Made by a program: the position numbers and the translations under genes. From Puniceicoccales bacterium (GTDB lineage: Bacteria > Verrucomicrobiota > Verrucomicrobiia > Opitutales > Oceanipulchritudinaceae), in assembly GCA_030595525.1 (NCBI GenBank), contig JAUVDD010000011.1, positions 1 to 16,352 on the forward strand: 16,352 bases of DNA, given 5' to 3'. Positions 1 through 7,322 of this stretch are shown one piece after another. The notes beneath the pieces were generated by a model. That model searched no databases, was not told the origin of the DNA, and saw only the letters and a list, made by a program, of their open reading frames with translations. Positions within the stretch are counted from its first letter, which is position 1, and the number at the start of each line of letters is the position of its first letter.

Positions 1-2
1 CA

Positions 3-332
3 TTTGAAGGAAATATTGATGGAGGATATAGGATAACTCTTTTAGGAGATAATTTTTTACAGAGGGGAGCTCTTGAAGTTACGATAGGAGGAGAGCAATG
101 TACAGATGTGGTAGTTATAAGTAATGCTAGTTTGACATGTCTTGTGCCTTCTCATCCATCGGTTATAGTACCTACTCCTGAAGATATTATTATAGAAAAC
201 ACTCTTGATGGTCAGGTTTCTGCGGTAAATCTTTTTTCTAGGTTTGTATATAACCCTAAACCTTCAGTTAACTATGTATCAATGATATCTTCATTGGTTA
301 AAACAAATCGGTGTGCTGGTCGCCCGAGGTAA
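3..332 (+). CDS. Partial IPT/TIG-domain protein fragment, possibly foreign sequence
   Basis: The frame is open from the left edge (base 3), so this is the interior of a longer gene, not a gene starting at the GTG at 108. The translation fits one IPT/TIG (immunoglobulin-like, plexin/transcription factor) domain. It has a GGYRITLLGDNF-type strand at residues 7-18, an EVTIGG strand near 25-30, two cysteines at 33 and 46 flanking VVVISNASLT, then a P, and an IIENTLDGQ turn before an FVYNP end strand. The spaced cysteine pair is typical of extracellular TIG domains, including eukaryotic ones. A second TIG repeat may begin at PSVNYVS. G+C is about 35% over bases 1-300, with many A/T-ending codons (ATA, AGA/AGG), unlike everything to the right. 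The last 10 or so codons before the TAA at 330-332 lie in bacterial-looking sequence and are probably not native. The domain call is fairly sure; whether the DNA belongs to this genome is doubtful. Confidence 0.6.
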   Translation, partial: FEGNIDGGYRITLLGDNFLQRGALEVTIGGEQCTDVVVISNASLTCLVPSHPSVIVPTPEDIIIENTLDGQVSAVNLFSRFVYNPKPSVNYVSMISSLVKTNRCAGRPR

Positions 333-889
333 CGATCCGGACCAAGGTAAGTCACGTTCTTCCACTTCAAGTAGGGCATCAACAAATCCGTCCAGGTAAA
401 CGGCAAACCCTCCATAAGAGGAATGGTCAGAGCGTCGTCTTCAAGCGGCACTTCATCAATCAATTCACCATTCTTCTCCAATACGAAAACTTCACCGTCA
501 CGAATAGTAACTGTCCTCTCAAAGGAAGGTTCATTCAAACGAGACAACTTCAATTCGGAAAGTTGTTCCTTTGAATTCCAGTTTCCTTTCAATTGAAAGT
601 CATAGCTCGTTGAAGCTTTCCTGGCAGGACGATACTTCAGTGTGCCATTGAGGGAGAATTTTCCCAAGTACCGGGCAGAAAGAAAATCCAACCAGATTCT
701 CTGTTCATCATACCCGGATAGAGCATCCGGAGTTTGTCGATTTGGTGCCTCTCTGAATTTGAATTGTCCAAAAGACGAAATCGGAAGCAAAGCAACACTT
801 GCCAACAGAAGCAAAATGGATCGACAAAAAAGCCTGTCCCGGAAAATCCGGTACAGGCTGGGTAAAATAGATAAATTTGTAAGAGACAA
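272..889 (-). pseudogene. LolA-like outer-membrane lipoprotein-sorting family protein, 3' end missing
   Basis: This encodes a secreted or periplasmic protein. A hydrophobic signal segment lies near residues 24-39 (SILLLLASVALLPISS), followed by SFGQ as a likely cleavage region. The rest is beta-rich with YDFQLKG, TVTIRDGEVFVLE and a YLGRPAHRFVLTN strand, resembling the LolA-like 'outer membrane lipoprotein-sorting' family seen in Verrucomicrobia-type genomes. Such proteins normally continue for several more strands after the RPAHRFVLTN region. Here the frame ends seven residues later, exactly where base composition changes (about 292-310), so the C-terminus is missing and the last residues (EDIIDT) are probably not native. 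The first possible start is a TTG at 889, 12 bases after the secG stop, with a weak GGAAA upstream. That places the secG terminator (826-859) inside the coding region. A TTG at 814 (residue 26) lies beyond the terminator but gives a signal peptide without a basic N-region. The family call is moderate; the start is unresolved. Confidence 0.55.
826..859 (-). terminator. Intrinsic terminator after secG
   Basis: On the minus strand the 7-bp arm AGCCTGT pairs with ACAGGCT, there is one A/G mismatch, then CCGGA pairs with TCCGG around a TTT loop, and a run of six T follows (831-826). The stem starts about 43 bases after the secG stop codon. The complementary strand lacks a T-run, so it points one way, ending the secG transcript. 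It overlaps the 5' end of the next gene as annotated from its earliest start. Confidence 0.85.
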
Positions 890-901
890 AATCAGTTTCC
901 G

Positions 902-1357
902 TTATGGCTGCGGTGGAACCTCAGGAGTGGTTTCCTTCTGGACTGGCTCGCCAGTGAATGCATCCACGGCTTCCTGTGTACTCTCAGCAGCTTCCAGAAT
1001 AACTTGTTCAACATCGCTCACTTCCGCTCCGGAAACCGGTTCTTCAGATACGGTTTCCTGGACAACAGGTATATCTGGCAGTTCGTCTCCAATGGCTTTT
1101 TGTTCATCACTGGCCCGGCCCAGGTATAAGAGGAACAGGATCAGCGCAATAACGAAGAAGGCACCAGCGGCCCACTTGGTTGCTTTAACCAGTACGTTGG
1201 TAGTTTCTGCCCCGAATGCCGAATCAGCAACTCCGCCACCAAATGCGGAACCCATGCCTGCATTGGTATTGGCCCGTTGCATTAGGATCACCAGGATCAT
1301 GAACAAACTGATAAGAATCAGTACGAATGTGAGTAAGGAAATAATTATATTTAGCAT
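902..1357 (-). CDS. secG: Preprotein translocase subunit SecG
   Basis: SecG is the small inner-membrane subunit of the SecYEG channel and assists SecA-driven protein export. Two membrane segments are visible at about residues 3-26 and 64-80. They flank the family signature: LMQ at 25-27, a glycine-rich loop MGSAFGGG near 35-42, FGAETTN, and LVKATKWAAGAFF leading into the second helix. The protein has 151 residues, longer than the roughly 75-110 typical of many SecG proteins. The extra length is an acidic, Pro/Glu/Val-rich cytosolic or periplasmic tail from about residue 83 (DEQKAIGDELPDIP onwards). The ATG at 1357 has a GAGG about eight bases upstream. The gene follows parB after a 94-base gap and ends at a strong terminator, so it is probably the last gene of the upstream operon, although its own promoter in that gap cannot be excluded. 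Confidence 0.93.
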   Translation of the reverse strand: MLNIIISLLTFVLILISLFMILVILMQRANTNAGMGSAFGGGVADSAFGAETTNVLVKATKWAAGAFFVIALILFLLYLGRASDEQKAIGDELPDIPVVQETVSEEPVSGAEVSDVEQVILEAAESTQEAVDAFTGEPVQKETTPEVPPQP

Positions 1358-1451
1358 GACATGTGCCTCGCTTGGGAAAAACGTGAAAAGCTGGAGGGGT
1401 CGGGATCAAGTTTCAAGTAAAATCTCCAGTCTCTCCAATTAGGAATTAGGC

Positions 1452-2441
1452 TTAATGCAGTCCCATCTGTTCAATTATCCTTTGTAAATCATCATTTCCG
1501 TAATACTCAATGATGATTCTGCCCTTTTTTGGAGTATGTTTCAACCGCACCCGGGTGCTGAAACTGGTCGACAATTGCTTTTGCAGATCCTCTATGGCGC
1601 GCTCCTCTTCAGCGGGCACAGAGCCACGGTTCTTGGTCCGGCGATCGCCATGGGACTTCATTCGTTCCATTTGGCGTTCCAGTTCCCTGACACTCCATCC
1701 TCGTTCGATGGATTGGCGAGCCAGAAGAAGGCGGTTTTCATTTCCCTCAAGCCCAAGCAGAACCTTGGCATGTCCGACTGATAGCAGCCCTTTGGTCAAG
1801 TAAGCCTGAATCTCCCTGGGCAATTGAAGCAACCGAATGGAGTTGGCAACTGCCGCCCTGCTGCGGCCAACGCGCTCAGCCACCTGTTCCTGGGTGAGAT
1901 CGAAGTCACGCATCAGGCTGGCGTATCCCATGCTCTCTTCGATCGGATTCAGATCCTCGCGCTGCAAATTTTCAATTAAGGAAAGGACTGCACTGGATGA
2001 TTCTGTTGCCTCAATGATTCGAGTCGGAATCTTTTTCAGTTTCAAGATCTGGCATGCTCTCCAGCGACGCTCACCAGCAATCAACTCAAATTTGTCTTTC
2101 TGTTGGCGAACCACCACCGGTTGCAGTAATCCTTCGGAACGAATACTTTCTGCAAGCTCACGCAGGCTCTCTTCATTAAAATCCCTTCTTGGCTGATGCG
2201 GGTTCGGAATTATCTTCGAAGTGGGAACCTCGAAAAATCCAACAGCATTCCTTGTGGATTCCACGCTGGAAGATGAAACAGTCTTTTTCGTTGCAACAGC
2301 TTTTCTGGCAGCGGTTGGTTTGGTTGCCTTCTTTTTAGCGGGAGCTGTCTTCTTGCCAGCGCTTTTCTTCTGCGATGTTGAACTGACGCCTCCACTAATC
2401 AGTGAACCCAATCCACGTCCCAATCCTGTTTTCTTTGCCAT
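1452..2441 (-). CDS. parB: Chromosome-partitioning protein ParB (Spo0J family)
   Basis: ParB binds parS sites near the origin, hydrolyses CTP to slide as a clamp along DNA, and works with ParA and SMC in chromosome segregation. The N-terminus carries GLGRGLGSLI (residues 6-15), the ParA-contacting motif. A Lys/Ala-rich basic linker follows (about 25-54, pattern KKxxAxK), longer than in most ParB proteins. The CTP-binding core shows NPHQPR (80-85), GERRWRA (123-129) and ENLQREDLNPIE (157-168). The helix-turn-helix lies around 182-205 (LTQEQVAERVGRSRAAVANS), and the C-terminal dimerisation domain ends with IIIEYYGNDDLQRIIEQMG. All expected motifs are intact. parA, usually directly upstream, is absent: the neighbour five bases upstream is a LysM protein gene. 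No Shine-Dalgarno is evident before the ATG, so translation may be coupled to that gene. Confidence 0.96.
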   Translation of the reverse strand: MAKKTGLGRGLGSLISGGVSSTSQKKSAGKKTAPAKKKATKPTAARKAVATKKTVSSSSVESTRNAVGFFEVPTSKIIPNPHQPRRDFNEESLRELAESIRSEGLLQPVVVRQQKDKFELIAGERRWRACQILKLKKIPTRIIEATESSSAVLSLIENLQREDLNPIEESMGYASLMRDFDLTQEQVAERVGRSRAAVANSIRLLQLPREIQAYLTKGLLSVGHAKVLLGLEGNENRLLLARQSIERGWSVRELERQMERMKSHGDRRTKNRGSVPAEEERAIEDLQKQLSTSFSTRVRLKHTPKKGRIIIEYYGNDDLQRIIEQMGLH

Positions 2442-2446
2442 AATTC

Positions 2447-3052
2447 TTAATTCTTCAATGGAATAAATAGTTCCTGCCCCGGATGAATGACATCCGAAGA
2501 TAGCCTGTTGGCATTACGAATCCAATCCACCGTGGATCCAAGCACTCGGGCAATCTGAGCCAATGAATCACCGCTTTTCACCGTATAGGAAGTTCCTGTC
2601 TGGGGATAATTTTCACTAAACACCACCACCTTTGGCAATGCCGGCTGACCTTCAACAGCTTTTGCCACCGCATTGATGGCCTTCTGTGTTTGAGCGGTTA
2701 ATGTTTCGATCTCCTTGGACACCTCGTTTATCAAGGATTGCCGACTGGCCTGATTCACGGATTGAATCTTCCTCTCAAAATCCTTCAGAATGGCATTCAA
2801 TTCCACCGAGCTGACGCCATCGCTGTTTCCTTCAAGGGATTTTTTCACTCCATCCTGCATCTCGCGATTCTCACGGCGCAATGCCTCGACTTCCAACCTG
2901 AGCGAACGAACCACCTGATCCAACCGATCCACATCGCTACGCAGATTGGCCAATTGAACATTCGCGGAATTCATCTGCGCTGAGGATACAATGGGCCAAA
3001 AAAATAAAAAAACTGGGATTAAAATGAGGAGTCGAGAACGTCCGTACTTCAT
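2447..3052 (-). CDS. Secreted coiled-coil LysM-domain protein
   Basis: This is a probable envelope protein that binds peptidoglycan. From the ATG at 3052 it has 201 residues. A signal peptide (MKYGRSRLLILIPVFLFFWP, ending near SSAQ at 26) is followed by a long heptad-like helical region, about 30-75 and 85-135, rich in Leu, Glu, Arg and Ser, which probably oligomerises. A single LysM domain lies at about 155-198, with YTVKSGDSLAQIARVLG and HPGQELFIP. The frame can be extended to a TTG at 3088, but the ATG gives a proper signal peptide directly and is preferred. No catalytic domain is seen, so it is not evidently a peptidase or amidase. The arrangement (signal, coiled coil, C-terminal LysM) suggests an anchoring or organising role in the wall. 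It sits between fmt and parB in the same orientation, five bases from parB. Confidence 0.82.
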   Translation of the reverse strand: MKYGRSRLLILIPVFLFFWPIVSSAQMNSANVQLANLRSDVDRLDQVVRSLRLEVEALRRENREMQDGVKKSLEGNSDGVSSVELNAILKDFERKIQSVNQASRQSLINEVSKEIETLTAQTQKAINAVAKAVEGQPALPKVVVFSENYPQTGTSYTVKSGDSLAQIARVLGSTVDWIRNANRLSSDVIHPGQELFIPLKN

Positions 3053-3116
3053 ATTAAACGGTATTGCCAAAAATTGCCTCGTGGTCAACGACCTAAGTCA
3101 TTCAAAAACCCGAAAA

Positions 3117-4106
3117 TCACTTCTTTCTATATGGGAAAGGATTCTTTCCTTCCAAAGGGCGCATTTCCCGACTCGGGAGTACGCTGCCATCGCTGATCGG
3201 AAACCCCCTGAGGAAATCATTCACCGGCATGGGCTTACCACCCGGACGCTGTAAAATGAGTGGTCGAATAAGATCATGCCCGCAGGAAATAGTCATGCCA
3301 GCAGTATCCAGACAAACCGTTCCAGGTTCATCATGATTCTCATCCGATTGCTCAATCGTACCAGCTAGAATACGAATTTCCAAATCGTTAACCGGGAATG
3401 CCGTTCCTGGCCAAGGTTGAAAGCCGCGAATGCGATTGTGTAAAGCTGTTGCCGGTTGATTGAAATCCAGATGCCGGTCGTTTTTATCGATGATGCGACA
3501 ATAGCTTACTTCATCCAAATCTTGTTCAACGAATTCAAGTTTACCAGAGCCTAGCCGATCCAACCCACGTCGAATTAATGGAACACTCGCTTGTGCCATC
3601 AAGTCCATTAATTCCACAACGGTCGTTTCCTTTCCAATCAAGACTTCTTCAAAGTCGGCAACTGGTCCGGCATCAAGTTTGGGAATGATCTCCATCAGGC
3701 TGACACCCGTCTTCTCTAGGCCCAGGGCTACCGCAGTGTGGATGGGAGATGCTCCCCTGAGTCTCGGCAATAGGGAAGCGTGCATGTTTAACACCTTGTT
3801 TTGTGTAATCTCCAGAATGCATCGTGGCAGGATTTGCCCGTAAGCCATTACTATAACCAGATCAATCGCTTCATTGTGAAGGTAATCTGCTTCCGTCTGC
3901 CCGCATTTGAGTGGCTGTAAAACTTCAATGGAATGCTGCTCTGCCCATTTCTTGATTGCATTCGCCTGCAAGCGCATACCGCGCCCCGTCTTTCGGTCAG
4001 GTTGTGTGAATACCGCAACTATGTCTGCATAACCACACTTATCCGATTGCAAAAAACCCAGCATTGGGAGCGCGATCGGATCGGATCCCATAAATGCTAT
4101 TTTCAT
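3117..4106 (-). CDS. fmt: Methionyl-tRNA formyltransferase
   Basis: The enzyme transfers a formyl group from 10-formyltetrahydrofolate to Met-tRNA(fMet), making the bacterial initiator tRNA. The N-terminal formyltransferase fold shows IAFMGSDPIAL (3-13), a TQPDRKTGRG loop (34-43) and AYGQILP (88-94). The catalytic signature NMHASLLPRLRGASPI puts Asn107 and His109 in place, with Asp145 in KLDAGP. The C-terminal tRNA-binding OB domain is present (about 205-315), with the RGFQPWPGTAF motif. At 329 residues its length is normal (about 310-320). The signature reads PRLRGASPI where most relatives have P-W/Y-RGAAPI, a mild change. Its ATG overlaps the der stop codon (ATGA at 4106-4103), indicating translational coupling, and AAGGGA lies five bases upstream. 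The common partner def is not in the window. Confidence 0.96.
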   Translation of the reverse strand: MKIAFMGSDPIALPMLGFLQSDKCGYADIVAVFTQPDRKTGRGMRLQANAIKKWAEQHSIEVLQPLKCGQTEADYLHNEAIDLVIVMAYGQILPRCILEITQNKVLNMHASLLPRLRGASPIHTAVALGLEKTGVSLMEIIPKLDAGPVADFEEVLIGKETTVVELMDLMAQASVPLIRRGLDRLGSGKLEFVEQDLDEVSYCRIIDKNDRHLDFNQPATALHNRIRGFQPWPGTAFPVNDLEIRILAGTIEQSDENHDEPGTVCLDTAGMTISCGHDLIRPLILQRPGGKPMPVNDFLRGFPISDGSVLPSREMRPLEGKNPFPYRKK

Positions 4107-5512
4107 GAGCGTCCCTTTTTCCCGGAACCGGAAAAGCGTTTTTCCTTTCCCTTTAATTCAAATCGAAGCGGACACCCTGCCAGATCAAAATGTTTATTGA
4201 ATCCGTTCTGCAGATATCGACGATAGCTATCGGCCAGTTTTGTTGCCCGGTTGCAGTAAATCCTGAATACGAAGGGACGGTTTCCGGTCTGTACGGTATA
4301 ATAAGCCTTGAATCTCTTGTTATCGATATACGCTGGTTGGCGCTTCTCAAACATAGCTTGCACCAAAGAATTAACTTTTGAGGTGGTTAGTGTTCTCCCT
4401 GAGGTTTCCCAGAGTCCTCGCGAAAATTTCAATACCTTATCCATCGCAAAACCACGTAAAGCAGACACAAACAAGACCGGGCTATCTGGAAGAAAGAAAA
4501 TTTCCTTTAATGCTTGGCTGGCATATTCCTTACGAAAAGCCTCCATATTCTCAAACTTATCCGGTTGATTGGCCCGGAAACGGTCGATTGCGATGTCCCA
4601 CTTATTCACGATCACGGCCACCGATTTCCCTGCATCGATAATCTCACCAGCCAAGGCCTTGTCCTGTCGGGTTACTCCCGACTCAGCATCAATCACCAGG
4701 AATACAATATCCGAATTCTCCACTGCGTGTCGCGTCCGAACGGTACTGAAGTATTCGATGGAATGATCGACCCGTTTGCGTCGTCTTAATCCCGCTGTAT
4801 CAACAAGTCGGAATGGAAGCACCTTGTCATCCTTTGTCTTAAAATCCAAATCCAGCATCACACTGTCACGGGTCGTCCCCGGGACTTCGCTGACGACCAG
4901 TCGCTCATCCTCCAGAAGATAATTGCAGAGACTGGATTTACCGACATTCGGGCGGCCAATAAAAGCCAGTTTTATTCGATAGGGTTCATCAACCTTCTCT
5001 TCCTCTGGTCGAGGACCAACAACCTTTTCGATTTCTTCTTCCAGTTGACCGGCGTTATAGCCGTGCTCAGCAGAGACCGAAACCACTACATCGAATCCAA
5101 GGGCCTCGAATTCTGGAACGCAGGTTTCCATTCTTTCGTCGTCGATCTTGTTGACGACCGCCATCACCTTCTTGCCGCTGTTTCTCAGCTTTTCGGCGAT
5201 TGTCTCATCAAGCGAGGTAAGGCCTTCCCGGCCATCCAGAACAAAACAAATCAAGTCGGCAGTCTGGACTGCCAGCCAAACCTGGTCTTCTGCCGCGGCG
5301 ATCAGTTTTTCGTGATCCATGTCAACGACGAGGCCAATTCCACCCGTATCCAGCAAATTGTAGTGATTTCTGACTACAGTTGAATTGACATCGCGCGTCA
5401 CTCCGGCTTGGTCGTGCACAATAGCGATGCGCTTTCTAGCAAGGCGATTAAATAGCCGGCTCTTACCGACATTTGGCCGTCCAACGAGGGCCACAGTTTC
5501 CATTTTGCTCAT
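4103..5512 (-). CDS. der: Ribosome biogenesis GTPase Der (EngA)
   Basis: Der is an essential tandem-GTPase needed for maturation of the 50S ribosomal subunit. Two G domains are clear. The first has GRPNVGKS (11-18), DTGG (55-58) and NKID (121-124). The second has GRPNVGKS (186-193), PGTTRDS (211-217), DTAG (238-241), NKWD (303-306) and SALRG (350-354). The C-terminal KH-like domain follows, with PAYIDNKRFKAYYTVQTGNR, and ends in a basic tail (GKEKRFSGSGKKGRS). The length of 469 residues fits the family (about 440-490). ATG codons lie at 5512 and 5503; the first is used here and either is possible. The start is six bases after the aminotransferase stop and no Shine-Dalgarno is visible, so expression probably depends on the upstream genes. 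Confidence 0.97.
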   Translation of the reverse strand: MSKMETVALVGRPNVGKSRLFNRLARKRIAIVHDQAGVTRDVNSTVVRNHYNLLDTGGIGLVVDMDHEKLIAAAEDQVWLAVQTADLICFVLDGREGLTSLDETIAEKLRNSGKKVMAVVNKIDDERMETCVPEFEALGFDVVVSVSAEHGYNAGQLEEEIEKVVGPRPEEEKVDEPYRIKLAFIGRPNVGKSSLCNYLLEDERLVVSEVPGTTRDSVMLDLDFKTKDDKVLPFRLVDTAGLRRRKRVDHSIEYFSTVRTRHAVENSDIVFLVIDAESGVTRQDKALAGEIIDAGKSVAVIVNKWDIAIDRFRANQPDKFENMEAFRKEYASQALKEIFFLPDSPVLFVSALRGFAMDKVLKFSRGLWETSGRTLTTSKVNSLVQAMFEKRQPAYIDNKRFKAYYTVQTGNRPFVFRIYCNRATKLADSYRRYLQNGFNKHFDLAGCPLRFELKGKEKRFSGSGKKGRS

Positions 5513-5518
5513 TTTATT

Positions 5519-6682
5519 CTATAGCTTGTCAATAAACCGCTGCATGCGGTTGCAGGCTTCTTCAATCTTCTCATATTGTGTTGAGAAACTGGCCCGCACA
5601 AAATTTAATCCATCTTCGCCGAAGGCAGTACCCGGAACCACCGCGACTTCGCCCTCATGCAATAACCGGGTAGCGAATTCCTTCCCTTTCAGTCCGGTAG
5701 AAGTCACATCCGGAAAGGTATAAAAGGTCGCTTGCGGCAAATGGCACTTCAATCCCATTTCATTAAAGCGGCGAACAAGGAAGTCACGGCGCCGTTTGTA
5801 CGAATCCCTCATGGATGCGACCGCGCCATCTGAATTCCTCAAGGCTTCAATTCCTGCTTCCTGGATAAAAATGGGGACGCTCATCACCGCGTACTGATGC
5901 ACTTTCATCATGGCCTCAATAATTGGATGAGGCGCACAGGCATATCCGATTCGAAAACCTGTCATGGCGAAAGCTTTTGATACTCCATGAAGGAATACCG
6001 TCCGCTCCCGCATGCCCGGAAAGGAGGCGATGCTGACGTGTTCACCCTCGTAGGTAAGCTCCGCGTAAATCTCGTCACTGAGAACGATAAGGTTTTTCTC
6101 AACAGCAAACTTGGCGATCTTTTCCACCTGATCCCGTTCAACCACCCCACCGGTAGGATTGGTGGGAAAATTCAGGATAAGGAGTTTTGTACCGGGTTGC
6201 CAGGCGGCCTCAAGATCTTCCACACGTAATGCAAAATCCTCGCTGGCTCTGGTTCCAACCGCGATCGGAATTCCGCCAGCCAACTGAACGGTTGGAGAAT
6301 AGCTCACGTAGCAGGGTTCATGATACAACACCTTGTCCCCGGGATTTATAAGGGCCCGAAGAGCGGTGTCCATTGTCTCGGATACACCAATACCGATCAA
6401 GCATTCCTCTTCCGGATTGTAGGATAAACCGAAAATCCGTTCCACGTAATCCGTTACAGCACGACGAAATCCGAGTAATCCGAGATTATCGGTGTAACTA
6501 GTCCGTCCTTTTTCCAGTGAATAAATAGCTGCTTCGCGAATATTCCATGGCGTCACGAAGTCGGGCTCACCAATACCAAGCGAGATCGCTTGAGGCATTT
6601 GCTGAACCAACGCAAAAAAATCCCGGATACCGGATCTCTGCAATCCCTGGACATGCCGGGCTATGACATCATCGTAATTCAT
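5519..6682 (-). CDS. PLP-dependent aminotransferase, class I/II (alanine/aspartate aminotransferase-like)
   Basis: This is a fold-type I pyridoxal-phosphate aminotransferase, cytosolic, 387 residues. Visible features are SLGIGEPDF near residue 34 (substrate entry), NFPTNPTGG at 171-179, SDEIYAELTY at 202-211 with the PLP-ring aspartate at 203, and HGVSKAFAMTGFRIGY with the Schiff-base Lys236. VRASFS near 362-367 carries the carboxylate-binding Arg363. The sequence resembles subgroup I-gamma enzymes such as AspC/AlaT of Gram-positive bacteria. It follows an Lrp/AsnC regulator gene after 19 bases. The same regulator-aminotransferase pairing occurs in Bacillus subtilis as yugG-yugH (alaR-alaT), so alanine or a related amino acid is a plausible substrate; this is inference from context. 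Substrate specificity cannot be read from the motifs. The ATG at 6682 gives a complete N-terminus. Confidence 0.92.
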   Translation of the reverse strand: MNYDDVIARHVQGLQRSGIRDFFALVQQMPQAISLGIGEPDFVTPWNIREAAIYSLEKGRTSYTDNLGLLGFRRAVTDYVERIFGLSYNPEEECLIGIGVSETMDTALRALINPGDKVLYHEPCYVSYSPTVQLAGGIPIAVGTRASEDFALRVEDLEAAWQPGTKLLILNFPTNPTGGVVERDQVEKIAKFAVEKNLIVLSDEIYAELTYEGEHVSIASFPGMRERTVFLHGVSKAFAMTGFRIGYACAPHPIIEAMMKVHQYAVMSVPIFIQEAGIEALRNSDGAVASMRDSYKRRRDFLVRRFNEMGLKCHLPQATFYTFPDVTSTGLKGKEFATRLLHEGEVAVVPGTAFGEDGLNFVRASFSTQYEKIEEACNRMQRFIDKL

Positions 6683-6701
6683 TTATTCCAATCTCAACCG
6701 A

Positions 6702-7187
6702 CTAGGGGCTTATAGCCAAGCGGCCATTTTCCTCGTGTCCGCCATTAATCATAAATCCGTCCACTTTGTAACACTGTAGCATGAATCGGGTCGCAGTGGA
6801 TTGAACCGGCTCCAATGTTGCCAGCTTTTCTGATACGAAGGTTGCCACTTCCAAAAGGTTCTTGCCCCGGACAATCACCAACAAGTCATATCCGCCACTC
6901 ATCAGGTAACAGGTCACCACTTGATCAAATCTGGCTATGCGCTTGGCTATCCGATTAAAACCACCCTCTCTTTCAGGAACAATTGAGACCTCGATCAACG
7001 CTTGTACTTCATGGTCTGCCAATGCCTTCGGATTGATAACCGGTCGCCACCCCAACAACTTCTGTTCCTCTTCCAGCTTGGCCAGGGTTGCTTCAATTTC
7101 AGCTTCAGTAACACCCAACACAGAAGCCATCGCCTCCGTCCTGATAGCTTCACCTTCTAGAAGTAATTTCAGCACATCTTTAATCAT
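6702..7187 (-). CDS. Lrp/AsnC-family transcriptional regulator
   Basis: This is a small DNA-binding regulator that senses amino acids through a C-terminal RAM (ACT-like) domain. Residues 1-50 form a winged helix-turn-helix (AIRTEAMASVLGVTEAEIEA with a basic GWRPVINP wing). The RAM domain covers about 61-142 (ALIEVSIVPEREGGFNRIAK, then SGGYDLLVIVRG at 97-108). Its 161 residues are the usual size. It is the first gene of a run of seven minus-strand genes and probably controls at least the aminotransferase 19 bases downstream, as AlaR does alaT in Bacillus (known for that family, inferred here). Family members often autoregulate from their own promoter; the 93-135 bases upstream, shared with the divergent methyltransferase gene, are the likely operator region, but no clear operator could be read there. 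No close Shine-Dalgarno is visible before the ATG. Confidence 0.92.
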   Translation of the reverse strand: MIKDVLKLLLEGEAIRTEAMASVLGVTEAEIEATLAKLEEEQKLLGWRPVINPKALADHEVQALIEVSIVPEREGGFNRIAKRIARFDQVVTCYLMSGGYDLLVIVRGKNLLEVATFVSEKLATLEPVQSTATRFMLQCYKVDGFMINGGHEENGRLAISP

Positions 7188-7322
7188 AACCCGGCACTAT
7201 GGGCACTCCCTTCCTCTCATGCACGTTTTTTTTGCCCTGTTTCAGATACTTCTTCATGTTTAATCAATTGCTCGGGCGAAGTGTCGCTTGAATTTCCGCA
7301 AATTCTGATCAAATTAAGTCGA

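Noticed and set aside
108..332. A stand-alone small gene starting at the GTG at 108
   Set aside because: The frame is open to the left edge and the TIG domain begins well upstream of 108, so this is the interior of a longer gene. Its end lies beyond the composition junction.
1391..1429. CTGGAG...CTCCAG inverted repeat between parB and secG as a terminator
   Set aside because: The six-base arms are separated by about 27 bases and no T-run follows. It is not a convincing terminator or operator.
642..1442. A 266-codon + strand frame across secG and the LolA-like gene
   Set aside because: It is antisense to secG, which has clear family motifs, and its translation is rich in Ser, Arg and Thr with no recognisable domain. 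It is a shadow frame.
7225..7232. Run of eight T upstream of the methyltransferase gene as a terminator
   Set aside because: No stable hairpin precedes it on the + strand, and it sits in a divergent promoter region.
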